From Flavivirga abyssicola (GTDB lineage Bacteria; Bacteroidota; Bacteroidia; Flavobacteriales; Flavobacteriaceae), in assembly GCF_030540775.2 (NCBI RefSeq), contig NZ_CP141266.1, forward strand, positions 1,413,001 to 1,477,000: a stretch of DNA of 64,000 nucleotides, read 5' to 3'. The notes below the pieces were generated by a model. It saw only the letters and a program-made list of their open reading frames with translations, ran no database searches and had not been told where the DNA came from. Numbering within the stretch: position 1 is the first letter of the stretch; the number at the start of each line of letters is the position of its first letter. Below are positions 1 through 8,305 of this stretch, one piece after another. Both the position numbers and the translations under genes were made by a program.

Positions 1-2718
1 TTAATCAAACTACAACGAGACCTAACAAATACAAAACTTTAAACAAAATATCGTGTTTTCTAATCCTTAATCAAACTACAACCGGCGGCGCTTCATCCCC
101 AATGACGATATCAATATCGTGTTTTCTAATCCTTAATCAAACTACAACTCACGTCAAGAACGTAAGTTCCTGACTGAAAATATCGTGTTTTCTAATCCTT
201 AATCAAACTACAACGATTTGTCGGAAACGGTAATAGAAACTGTAAATATCGTGTTTTCTAATCCTTAATCAAACTACAACAGAACATAGATGCTACGTTT
301 TGTCAGCCTTAATATCGTGTTTTCTAATCCTTAATCAAACTACAACACTTTCAGGAAATATGATTCCAATGGTAATAATATCGTGTTTTCTAATCCTTAA
401 TCAAACTACAACTGGACAGGATAAAAGATACGATCCAGCAAGAATATCGTGTTTTCTAATCCTTAATCAAACTACAACGGTTCTTTGTCCTTATGACCAC
501 GATGTTCAAATATCGTGTTTTCTAATCCTTAATCAAACTACAACAATCCAAATTTCTATCCGGTCTGATTTATTAATATCGTGTTTTCTAATCCTTAATC
601 AAACTACAACATGGCAACATAGTTATGCTGACTATTAAAAAATATCGTGTTTTCTAATCCTTAATCAAACTACAACATCTAACTTCCAAACTAAACCAGC
701 ATAACTAATATCGTGTTTTCTAATCCTTAATCAAACTACAACAAAAAGACAAATATTGCACCCCGTGGATATAATATCGTGTTTTCTAATCCTTAATCAA
801 ACTACAACTAATTCGACCATCATAATTTCATGGTCACGAATATCGTGTTTTCTAATCCTTAATCAAACTACAACCAGCCAGGTCAAGTGTAGCTTTGGCG
901 AATGAATATCGTGTTTTCTAATCCTTAATCAAACTACAACTGGTCAGGGTCTAACTTAGAACCATTCATTAATATCGTGTTTTCTAATCCTTAATCAAAC
1001 TACAACTATTTGTCCCAACAAAGTTCATATACTTACAATATCGTGTTTTCTAATCCTTAATCAAACTACAACTTAATCTTAATTATGGCGTAAATCCCGT
1101 TAAATATCGTGTTTTCTAATCCTTAATCAAACTACAACCAGTTCTTTATCAGATTCTTTTTTACCTGCAATATCGTGTTTTCTAATCCTTAATCAAACTA
1201 CAACTTTAGTACTGCGTACATATTTTATTTTTTAAATATCGTGTTTTCTAATCCTTAATCAAACTACAACATCCAGTAAATAATACAAAAAACATTGCTA
1301 ATATCGTGTTTTCTAATCCTTAATCAAACTACAACCTTTTCAAGAGTTTAGCCAACGTTACGCTAAATATCGTGTTTTCTAATCCTTAATCAAACTACAA
1401 CATCCAGTAAATAATACAAAAAACATTGCTGAATATCGTGTTTTCTAATCCTTAATCAAACTACAACTTATCCTTAGCCCATGAATAAGCCCTAAGCAAT
1501 ATCGTGTTTTCTAATCCTTAATCAAACTACAACTATGGTTAAGTTTGCTAATAAAGCCAATTTAATATCGTGTTTTCTAATCCTTAATCAAACTACAACT
1601 GGTTTGATCTCGCTTAGGTTTTTAGAAAAATATCGTGTTTTCTAATCCTTAATCAAACTACAACTGAGCCATCACGGTCCTACAATGGCTTTTAAATATC
1701 GTGTTTTCTAATCCTTAATCAAACTACAACACAAAGAAGTTCATCCCGGTTTTCCGTTTAAATATCGTGTTTTCTAATCCTTAATCAAACTACAACAATA
1801 TGTTGTGGTGTAATATCTGCTTTATCAATATCGTGTTTTCTAATCCTTAATCAAACTACAACGATTAATACGGCTGGACAAGTCGTATTTTTAATATCGT
1901 GTTTTCTAATCCTTAATCAAACTACAACTTTAATTCCTGTAGTATGCTGGTAATATTTAATATCGTGTTTTCTAATCCTTAATCAAACTACAACCAATAG
2001 GCATGATTTAAATCCGTAGCCGTTAATATCGTGTTTTCTAATCCTTAATCAAACTACAACTGTTATGTTGTTCATTTCTAAAACAACTTAATATCGTGTT
2101 TTCTAATCCTTAATCAAACTACAACGGAGCTGCTCAAACAGCTTTAATCGCTAGTAATATCGTGTTTTCTAATCCTTAATCAAACTACAACAAAACAGGT
2201 ATTTTAAAATCATTATCAAAAAATATCGTGTTTTCTAATCCTTAATCAAACTACAACTGGTTGAAGCCGAATTATTAATGGCTCAAAAATATCGTGTTTT
2301 CTAATCCTTAATCAAACTACAACCAATAGGCATGATTTAAATCCGTAGCCGTTAATATCGTGTTTTCTAATCCTTAATCAAACTACAACTGTTATGTTGT
2401 TCATTTCTAAAACAACTTAATATCGTGTTTTCTAATCCTTAATCAAACTACAACGGAGCTGCTCAAACAGCTTTAATCGCTAGTAATATCGTGTTTTCTA
2501 ATCCTTAATCAAACTACAACAAAACAGGTATTTTAAAATCATTATCAAAAAATATCGTGTTTTCTAATCCTTAATCAAACTACAACTGGTTGAAGCCGAA
2601 TTATTAATGGCTCAAAAATATCGTGTTTTCTAATCCTTAATCAAACTACAACGCTCATTTGACATAAGTTTATTCAAATATAAATATCGTGTTTTTTAAT
2701 CTTAATGTCAAAGAACTT
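1..2718 (-). CRISPR. Type II-C CRISPR array, 41 spacers visible, truncated at left edge
   Basis: There are 40 complete 36-bp repeats, with starts running from 47 to 2617. A 3' fragment of another repeat lies at 1-16 and a degenerate last copy at about 2683-2718. On the minus strand each repeat begins GTTGTAGTTTGATTAAGG and ends ACACGATATT, the usual type II-C form, so crRNAs should be read on the minus strand, the same strand as cas9. Spacers are 29-30 nt, mostly 30, giving a 65-66 bp period. All complete repeats look identical. The copy at 2683 keeps about 18 bases, then loses one base and diverges. Of the 41 spacers, 35 are distinct: five are exactly duplicated as a block, and the spacers at 1271 and 1402 share 29 bases. 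No AT-rich leader is visible at the cas9 end, so the leader and any cas1/cas2 would have to lie left of the window. Confidence 0.98.
1995..2652. repeat. Exact tandem duplication of five spacer-repeat units inside the array
   Basis: Spacers at 1995, 2061, 2126, 2192 and 2258 recur in the same order and with the same lengths (30, 29, 30, 30, 30) at 2324, 2390, 2455, 2521 and 2587. The unit is 329 bp. The 29-nt spacer is reproduced exactly, so this is one segmental event, by unequal recombination or slippage between repeats, rather than repeated acquisition. Only one more spacer (2653-2682) lies between the second copy and the degenerate repeat. Confidence 0.97.
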
Positions 2719-2740
2719 AATCGTACAGATTAATGTAAAC

Positions 2741-5700
2741 TTAAATTTTCTTTATTTTACCAGAAATTGAAACAGTTACTTTTATGGGATTAAAAGTAAG
2801 CCATCCTGTTTTGCCAGCAGCAAAATTTTTAATGTATTGATATGCTTTCCCTAATTCGCCATTTAAAGAACTTTCTTGATGCTTTCTAAAATAATAATCT
2901 CCTGAAGTAAATTTCTGCACCCTATATAAATGCTCTCTTAATGCCTTATAGTCTGGAGTATCCCAATTAATTTCATCTTCATCGAGTCCTAATAAAAACA
3001 TATCATTGATATGTAATGTCGTTACTATTTCTTTCCCTCCAGAAGGCAATTGATAAATTGAAGCGCCTTGTCTTTTCCTTTCAACTACTGTCCAAAAAGT
3101 AACGACATCTTCTTTTAGTTCGCCTTTTTCATCTTTGTAAATTAATACATGATGATTGTTTCTGGGGTTTACCCATTGGTTTACATCATCCTTCAGTTGT
3201 TCTGCTCCACTAAAGTTTTCTTTCATTCTTACTTTTAAAACAGGTACTGGGTCGCCATTTTTATTTGGTAAAAATATTTGCGGCTGTTTTACACCATGTT
3301 CGCCGACAATAAAAAAAGTATTAGCTGGAATCTTTCCTTTATCAAAACCTCCTAGTTGTTGAATTCGCTTTAATATTAAGGTCCTGATAGTTTCGTCTAC
3401 TACTTTATCGAGGTGTTTTGAAGTTGTTAAACTGTCTATTGATTTTCTAACATGAAATGCTTCTTCGCTAAATGGTGCTTTTCGTTTACCAAAAACAGTT
3501 TCCTTATGCAACTGTCCTCTGGCTGCAATGCCTTTATTTTTGTGTTTCTTTCCATTTTTATCTGTTATATGTGTTCTAACAGTGATATCATTTTTAATAC
3601 ACTTATGAGATACCAAAATAGTATCGATAGCTTGTTCCGCATCATACCTAAAAGTTTTCCAAGGCATAGGAAAAACTTTTGATTCTGATTTTCTATTGTA
3701 CCCATTCCATTTAGACAATTCTTGTACATAAGAAACTTTTGTACATGCCATTACGAGTGCATCTACAGCATGATGACGATGGTCTTCACGAGACTTTGAG
3801 TTTTCATTGTTTAAAATATGATTTAGCCCCCATTTATGACGTAAATTTGAAGTTATCTGCCCTGGAGAAACGGTCACCTTGCAGCATATTTTAGAAAGAT
3901 AACTTTTGGCTTCTTTGCTTATATATCTGGTATCATTTAACTGTCGTGAGGTAAAATCGTCATCAAAATTTTGCTGAACAAACCTTTTAAATTTTTGATA
4001 AGCGTTGGGATACTCTTTAGTATCTGAAAACAATTTTAAAGCGCGCTCCTTTACAGTTGCCCAATTAACTTCATCATTTCCATAAAATTCAAAAGGGGTT
4101 TTATTTCCTTTTTTTCTATTCTCATCTGCCCAACATAAGGTTTTATTTCCAAAGCTATCATTTAACGACCTGCTCCACGGGTGAATATGTTCTATCTGAA
4201 CTTCTCCCGAAAATAAATCTGTTACAGATATCGCTCTTCCTGTGTAAGGACATGTTTTTTTACATTCTTCCCATAGTTTGAATTTTAAAATACTGTCGTG
4301 TGAAATACGCACATATTTTTCTACTTCGGTTTTTATTCTATCATTTTCGCGCTCTAATCGTTTTTGATTTCTGCGTACTTTATTTCGCTGTGATTTAGAT
4401 GATTTTAAATCGCGCGCCATTTCCACTTTTATGTCCTCAATCTCACCATATTCCTCAATTAATTCATTAACCAGCTTTCGCAATTCAAATAATGCGGTTA
4501 TTACAATGGGGTTTCTTATGGATTGAATTTCTTTGTCAGCTTCTTTTCCTACTGGTAACTTTTCTAGTAAGGTGTCATTATTGATTGAAGCAGAGTGGTG
4601 ATATAATTTTTTTAACTGCCTGTTATTAAACCCAAAATCTTTACGAAGTAATTCTTTAATCGTATCAATAAAACCACCTTTAATTTTAGTACGAACTATA
4701 TCTTCTACATTATCGATGAACTCCAATTGTTTTTTATTGTTTTCTAAAGAATCATTCTGCCATGTATCGCCAAAAACATTTTTTATCCCTCCCATTACAA
4801 CAGCCACATCATAAGTATAACCTTGTTGTAAAAAGGGTAAAATATTAGAAATGGCTTTTCTACTTAAATTTGCATAACCATCTTTTACATTAAACTTAGA
4901 AATGGCTTCAGCTTGAGCTTCGGTAAAGTTCCAATTTTTAATGGCATATTGCTTTAAATTGGATTTACTATCAAAAAAATACAATACGTGCCAAATATCA
5001 TCCTGTTCTTTTTGGGTGAAATCGAACCACTTTTTACCAAAGTATTTTTTATGAGATAGATTAGAAATGGTATGTGTTCCTACTATTTTATCGTCATCTT
5101 TATAGTTAAATTTAAATTCTGCACTTTCTTTACCAATAACTTTTCGTATTCTTTTAAAAACCGGTTTTTCAATGGAATACAGAAAGTCCACAATTTTCCC
5201 CTTGTCTTCCTGACTTATTTTAACACCGTTACATTCCACTGTATTTACCCATTGCCAAACTCTAAATTGCTCAAAAACAATGGCACTTATAGGGCATTTA
5301 GTTTTTGTGGGTTCAAAAGAACAATTACCTACTAAGTGTTTTTGAGAGCGTAAGGGGCGCTGATGAAATAAAATACCGTCTTCTTTATACCCCTCTAATT
5401 TCCTGCCCCCAAAAAGTGTTTTTAATTCATCATTTAAAATAACATGATGTGCCGCTTGTTTGTTCCAGATTAACTCAAACTCGTCTACATACATCTTTCG
5501 TGTAGTGTATCTATTTCTTATACGTTCTGTACCACTTTGAAAAGGTTGATACTCCTTAGGGTATATTTCAAACAAATACGAGCCTAACGTTTTTTCTTTA
5601 ATACTTTCTGTAGTTTCTGTAATACCTATTTTTCCTTCTTTGGTACTTCCTTTAAAAATAGCACCATCATCTGTTCCGCCTTTTCTACTATTGCTTAAAA

Positions 5701-6127
5701 AACCCCTACGCTGAATTAAATGATAAAAAACCCTTCCTATTTCTTCTAAAGATAATTTTTCATGCAATGCCTTGTGTCTTAATTCGTAAGGATTCTGTGC
5801 AAACCATATAGCCAATTTAGCAGAAGGAAATTGTTTTGTTTTTTTCCATGTCTCAAAATCACTGTCCTTTAACGGACACATATGGTGTTTAGAAAGTGCT
5901 TTTAGTAGCTTTTTCTTCCTTAAGCGTCTTCTAAAAAATTGCCTTCTTACCCCTCTGGCTCCTGTTCTGCTGGCATTTTTAGACATTTCATTATCGCCAT
6001 CTCCCAGATTATCTACCCCCATTGGAAAAACTCTGCTACCAATACCAAGTATTTTATTTTGTACATCGTCAATTAATGCCCAACCAATACTATTAGTACC
6101 CAGATCTAAACCTAAAATTTTTGACAT
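2741..6127 (-). CDS. cas9: CRISPR-associated endonuclease Cas9, type II-C
   Basis: RNA-guided dual-nuclease effector that cuts DNA matching crRNA spacers, using a crRNA:tracrRNA duplex. At 1128 residues it is in the compact II-C range. The RuvC-I motif GLDLGTNSIGW gives catalytic D8. An Arg-rich bridge helix (about 55-75) reads ARGVRRQFFRRRLRKKK. RuvC-II is IKVEMARDL with E569. The HNH motif QIEHIHPWS gives H647 as the general base, with the following Asn-rich helix near 669. RuvC-III is HRHHAVDA with H785/H786 and D789. All active-site residues are present, so the enzyme should be an active nuclease. A CPYTG motif before HNH is also typical of II-C. The stop codon is only about 22 bp from the degenerate CRISPR repeat, with no cas1, cas2 or csn2 between. 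The tracrRNA promoter lies divergently upstream. Confidence 0.98.
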   Translation of the reverse strand: MSKILGLDLGTNSIGWALIDDVQNKILGIGSRVFPMGVDNLGDGDNEMSKNASRTGARGVRRQFFRRRLRKKKLLKALSKHHMCPLKDSDFETWKKTKQFPSAKLAIWFAQNPYELRHKALHEKLSLEEIGRVFYHLIQRRGFLSNSRKGGTDDGAIFKGSTKEGKIGITETTESIKEKTLGSYLFEIYPKEYQPFQSGTERIRNRYTTRKMYVDEFELIWNKQAAHHVILNDELKTLFGGRKLEGYKEDGILFHQRPLRSQKHLVGNCSFEPTKTKCPISAIVFEQFRVWQWVNTVECNGVKISQEDKGKIVDFLYSIEKPVFKRIRKVIGKESAEFKFNYKDDDKIVGTHTISNLSHKKYFGKKWFDFTQKEQDDIWHVLYFFDSKSNLKQYAIKNWNFTEAQAEAISKFNVKDGYANLSRKAISNILPFLQQGYTYDVAVVMGGIKNVFGDTWQNDSLENNKKQLEFIDNVEDIVRTKIKGGFIDTIKELLRKDFGFNNRQLKKLYHHSASINNDTLLEKLPVGKEADKEIQSIRNPIVITALFELRKLVNELIEEYGEIEDIKVEMARDLKSSKSQRNKVRRNQKRLERENDRIKTEVEKYVRISHDSILKFKLWEECKKTCPYTGRAISVTDLFSGEVQIEHIHPWSRSLNDSFGNKTLCWADENRKKGNKTPFEFYGNDEVNWATVKERALKLFSDTKEYPNAYQKFKRFVQQNFDDDFTSRQLNDTRYISKEAKSYLSKICCKVTVSPGQITSNLRHKWGLNHILNNENSKSREDHRHHAVDALVMACTKVSYVQELSKWNGYNRKSESKVFPMPWKTFRYDAEQAIDTILVSHKCIKNDITVRTHITDKNGKKHKNKGIAARGQLHKETVFGKRKAPFSEEAFHVRKSIDSLTTSKHLDKVVDETIRTLILKRIQQLGGFDKGKIPANTFFIVGEHGVKQPQIFLPNKNGDPVPVLKVRMKENFSGAEQLKDDVNQWVNPRNNHHVLIYKDEKGELKEDVVTFWTVVERKRQGASIYQLPSGGKEIVTTLHINDMFLLGLDEDEINWDTPDYKALREHLYRVQKFTSGDYYFRKHQESSLNGELGKAYQYIKNFAAGKTGWLTFNPIKVTVSISGKIKKI

Positions 6128-6194
6128 AACTCCCTAATTTTTTGAGCTTTAAATGTACAAAAAACAAAATATATTTTTCTTACAGAAAACCGTA

Positions 6195-6225
6195 TTGCAT
6201 ATGAAAAATATTTCATTTATATTTG
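6195..6225 (+). promoter_or_regulatory. Promoter of the tracrRNA
   Basis: A -7 box TATATTTG (6218-6225) matches the Bacteroidetes TAnnTTTG consensus exactly. A -33 TTG (6195-6197) lies 20 bases before it, the usual spacing. Transcription would start near 6231-6233, just before the anti-repeat. The promoter is back to back with cas9, whose start codon is at 6127. Confidence 0.75.
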
Positions 6226-6230
6226 TTATA

Positions 6231-6326
6231 GATTAAACTTTCTAATCCTTTAATCTTATTATAATAAGGCTATATGCCGTAGATGAAAATCTTTAGTCCT
6301 GCGTATAACCCGTGGGACTTTTATTT
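6231..6326 (+). ncRNA. tracrRNA of the type II-C system
   Basis: The anti-repeat spans about 6240-6269 and contains TTTCTAATCCTTTAATC, which pairs with repeat bases GATTAAGGATTAGAAA with a single bulge. After a small internal loop, TTATAAT pairs, using G:U wobbles, with the GTTGTAG start of the repeat. The nexus that follows, AATAAGGCTATATGCCG, resembles the AATAAGGCCGTCTGAAAAG region of Neisseria tracrRNA. The RNA ends in a hairpin with AGTCC (6295-6299) pairing GGACT (6315-6319), then TTTTATTT, a likely intrinsic terminator. It is transcribed divergently from cas9, and the expected length is about 95 nt. The anti-repeat pairing and nexus are seen directly; the ends are inferred from the promoter and terminator. 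Confidence 0.9.
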
Positions 6327-6446
6327 GTAGTTATTTTTAGAATTTAGTTAAGAAGACAAAAAATTAATTTGAAGCTTAAATTTTGTGTTATTTCACAAGT
6401 TTTTAAATATAATAATGATTACAAAAGCACAATAACTTAGGATATT

Positions 6447-6686
6447 TCACCTCTTAACAGACTTATTCCATGCCTCAACTTCTATAAAAAAGTCTGACAG
6501 TTCAATATCTCGGGATTCACAAATTTTATAAATAGTAGGCAAAGAAATTTGGTAATTTCCACCCTTAATTATATCTCTAAGAGTACTTTCTTCTATGTTA
6601 TGGTTAATTGCAAATTTTCTTTTTGAAAGCTGAGATTTCTTCCATAGAAAATTTATATAGCCGTATATATACTCATTGTATTTCAT
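6447..6686 (-). CDS. Small helix-turn-helix (XRE-like) regulator
   Basis: This is a 79-residue protein counted from the ATG at 6686. The open frame runs 10 codons further to 6716, but those residues are hydrophobic and unlike a DNA-binding N-terminus. The segment LSKRKFAINHNIEESTLRDI (about 20-39) followed by a GGNYQISLPTIYKICE stretch has the layout of an XRE/HTH_3 domain: helix, recognition helix, then helices 4 and 5. No other domain is present. It converges on the tracrRNA terminator and lies beside a palindrome at 6756-6771, which could be its operator. Its link to CRISPR control is only positional. It could instead be a leftover antitoxin-like regulator from a mobile region. Confidence 0.6.
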   Translation of the reverse strand: MKYNEYIYGYINFLWKKSQLSKRKFAINHNIEESTLRDIIKGGNYQISLPTIYKICESRDIELSDFFIEVEAWNKSVKR

Positions 6687-6753
6687 CACTAACAAAAGAA
6701 TACATTGAAAAAACAAAAAATGCGGTGCATGGCTCGCATTTTGAAAATTTTAC

Positions 6754-6781
6754 TATATTTGTAATCAAATACATACTTTTG
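6754..6781 (+). promoter_or_regulatory. Palindrome TATTTG-N4-CAAATA overlapping two TAnnTTTG boxes
   Basis: Perfect 6-bp inverted arms occupy 6756-6761 and 6766-6771. On the plus strand TATATTTG (6754-6761) and TACTTTTG (6774-6781) both fit the -7 consensus, though no well-spaced -33 TTG was found. The site lies between the HTH gene, which begins at 6686 and reads left, and the structured RNA candidate on the right. It is a plausible operator and promoter for either. Confidence 0.4.
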
Positions 6782-6956
6782 CAATTCTTCTTGTAAAAAC
6801 ATTGAAGCAATTGCTTTGAGTCTCGAAAAGAAAACTGGTAATTTTTTGCAACGAGGTGATAAGTAGATTGGCTAACGTACCCGGGCGTGGGCTCACTTAT
6901 TGTTGCACGGTATACCAGTACCTCTTTTCGGTAAGTTGAGTTCCACGCCTTTTTGT
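6774..6956 (+). ncRNA. Candidate structured RNA of unknown class
   Basis: There is no convincing ORF here. The base composition is richer in G+C than the flanks, and long self-complementarity is visible. GGCGTGG-GC-TCA-CTTA (6884-6899) pairs with TAAG-TTGA-GTTCCACGCC (6932-6949), an arm of about 14 pairs with small bulges, closed directly by TTTTTG (6950-6955) like an intrinsic terminator. Inside it GGTATACC (6909-6916) is self-complementary. GAGGT (6853-6857) can pair with ACCTC (6919-6923), and ACTGGT (6834-6839) with ACCAGT (6914-6919), so alternative folds or a pseudoknot are possible. It does not match tmRNA, SRP RNA, RNase P RNA or the tracrRNA as I know them. It could also be a recombination or transposon-end hairpin rather than an RNA gene. 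Confidence 0.4.
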
Positions 6957-7115
6957 TTCCCTACATAAAAAGGTTAATAAGATATTTATCTCATGTTTTA
7001 GGCAACTTGAACTTATAATGATGAGATTCTGCTAAATGCTGAAAGAAATTCAATACAGGTGCCAAAAGAGTTCAATTTACAATTTTAAATCTGCATTTTA
7101 GGTAAGCTGTTAAAA

Positions 7116-7481
7116 ATGAGAATTTTAAACCATAAAACTAAAACCATGTTAAAACCCGAATCTCAGAAATTGTCTCAAAATTTTTTAATTTCTCATTATA
7201 TTACTTTAGCTTTACTCATATTATTACTCGATAAAACAACCTTAAACCAGGCCGTTAAAACACATTGTAAAACAGGGTTAAAGGCAATTGAAATTATTTA
7301 TGCCAATAAGATTTACAAATCTGGAATAGATGCCTTGCTGGGAAAAGAATTTGACGCCTTTTTTAAAGTCTTTCCTAGTTCATATTTTGATAATAGAGGT
7401 TTAATTTCTGCGGGGATGGTAATAAAAAATATAAAATTATGTATTACAACAGACGATATTGTACATATGATTTCTGAGTAA
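7116..7481 (+). CDS. Hypothetical protein, 121 residues
   Basis: Not recognised. The ORF follows the structured element by 160 bp. The N-terminal 10 residues may be an over-extension, since a second Met (residue 11) precedes KPESQKLSQNF. Residues about 29-38 are hydrophobic (LALLILLLDK) but too short for a sure membrane helix. The rest is a mix of charged and hydrophobic residues with Lys/Ile-rich codon use like its neighbours. No catalytic motif or signal peptide is visible. It may be a lineage-specific gene or the remnant of a larger one. Confidence 0.35.
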   Translation: MRILNHKTKTMLKPESQKLSQNFLISHYITLALLILLLDKTTLNQAVKTHCKTGLKAIEIIYANKIYKSGIDALLGKEFDAFFKVFPSSYFDNRGLISAGMVIKNIKLCITTDDIVHMISE

Positions 7482-7885
7482 TACAAATTTGATTAATAAA
7501 TATTAAGAAAACGGTATTAACGGTACAAATAAAATTTAGTATGTAAGCCATTCCCTTTTGTTATTCATATAGAACTTATAATCTCTCATTATAATGCATC
7601 TAAAATATGGAAAATTTTATCTCTCAAATTATTGATGGGCAAATACAATTTGCAATGAAAAAGCAATAATATCTGACTAACAATTTTTCTCGCAAAAGGG
7701 AATCTTACATCAGCTTTTCTATTAACTTCAAGGTTAGAATGGTTATAATATTTTAGTGTCTTGCTCTTCTCCTTTTTATTAATAATACTCTAAAGTAATT
7801 ATTAATAAATATCCTTTTGCAAACATAGGATGACACTGTTCCTAAACAACAGAGAGCTGTTATTCATTCAGAAGGAGGAACGACT
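7482..7885. other. 404-bp gap without a clear gene
   Basis: AT-rich sequence with no recognisable RNA or CDS. A 20-codon open stretch at 7607-7669 (starting MENFISQIIDG) looks like coding sequence but has no context and may be a gene remnant. The last 60 bases (from 7830) resemble the sequence right of the GIY-YIG gene (from 8238): both contain a GATGACAC...CCTAAACAA core. Confidence 0.4.
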
Positions 7886-8227
7886 GAAGAATCTCTTAAA
7901 TAGTATCATCAAGAAATGACCACTTAGGATTAATACTAGAAATTAGATTATTCTTTTTTTCTCTACTCCAACCTTTGATTTGCTTTTCTCTTTTAATAGC
8001 ATCTTCAATTTCAAAAAAATGTTCATAATAAATAAGATGAAAACATTTATATTTTGAAGTAAAGGCTTTTGAAAAAGTTTCTGGGTTTTTATGAAAATAG
8101 AGTCGTTCTTTTAGGTTATTGGTTACTCCGGTGTATAGAACTGTTTTTATTCTATTGGTTAGTATATAGATATAGTAGTTATGTGTGCCTTTTGTTTTCA
8201 TTTAGTGTTATTTTTATGAGATTCTTC
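7886..8227. repeat. Inverted repeats bracketing the GIY-YIG gene
   Basis: GAAGAATCTC at 7886-7895 abuts the stop codon of the GIY-YIG gene, and its exact reverse complement GAGATTCTTC lies at 8218-8227, just upstream of the start. Outside these arms the two flanks share a weaker GATGACAC..CCTAAACAA block (7829 and 8238). The arms belong to the common flavobacterial intergenic family ending CGAAGAATCTC. The arrangement suggests a small cassette, mobile or spread by recombination. Confidence 0.6.
7896..8201 (-). CDS. GIY-YIG nuclease superfamily protein (YhbQ/UPF0213 type)
   Basis: Single-domain protein of 101 residues. The GIY-YIG core is seen as YYIYILTN (9-16) and LYTGVTNNLKERLYFH (22-37). 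The downstream metal-binding Glu lies in the IEDAIKREKQIKGWSREKK stretch (about 68-86). This is the usual size of stand-alone GIY-YIG proteins that occur in many copies in Bacteroidetes genomes. The substrate is unknown; members are annotated as putative endonucleases. The gene is tightly bracketed by inverted repeats, which fits a self-spreading or passively mobilised cassette. Confidence 0.85.
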   Translation of the reverse strand: MKTKGTHNYYIYILTNRIKTVLYTGVTNNLKERLYFHKNPETFSKAFTSKYKCFHLIYYEHFFEIEDAIKREKQIKGWSREKKNNLISSINPKWSFLDDTI

Positions 8228-8305
8228 GCTGCGCTCTGATGACACCATCCCTAAACAAAAGAAAACTTCTGTATCATCCTTCCTTTCAAATAATTCGCTT
8301 TCTTC

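Noticed and set aside
300-638. Open frame of 112 codons with a repeated ISCFLILNQTTT motif
   Set aside because: It is the CRISPR repeat and spacers translated; the 66-bp period is a multiple of three, so the frame stays open by chance.
611-706. Adjacent spacers sharing AGTTATGCTG in opposite orientation
   Set aside because: Ten bases in AT-rich spacers is too short to argue for overlapping protospacers, and the sequences diverge on both sides.
6608-6796. 62-codon plus-strand frame overlapping the HTH gene
   Set aside because: It is mostly antisense to the better-supported HTH gene and lacks any domain.
6820-6956. Integron attC site or retron msr/msd reading of the structured element
   Set aside because: No integrase or reverse transcriptase is nearby, and the expected attC end boxes were not both found; kept as an unassigned structure.
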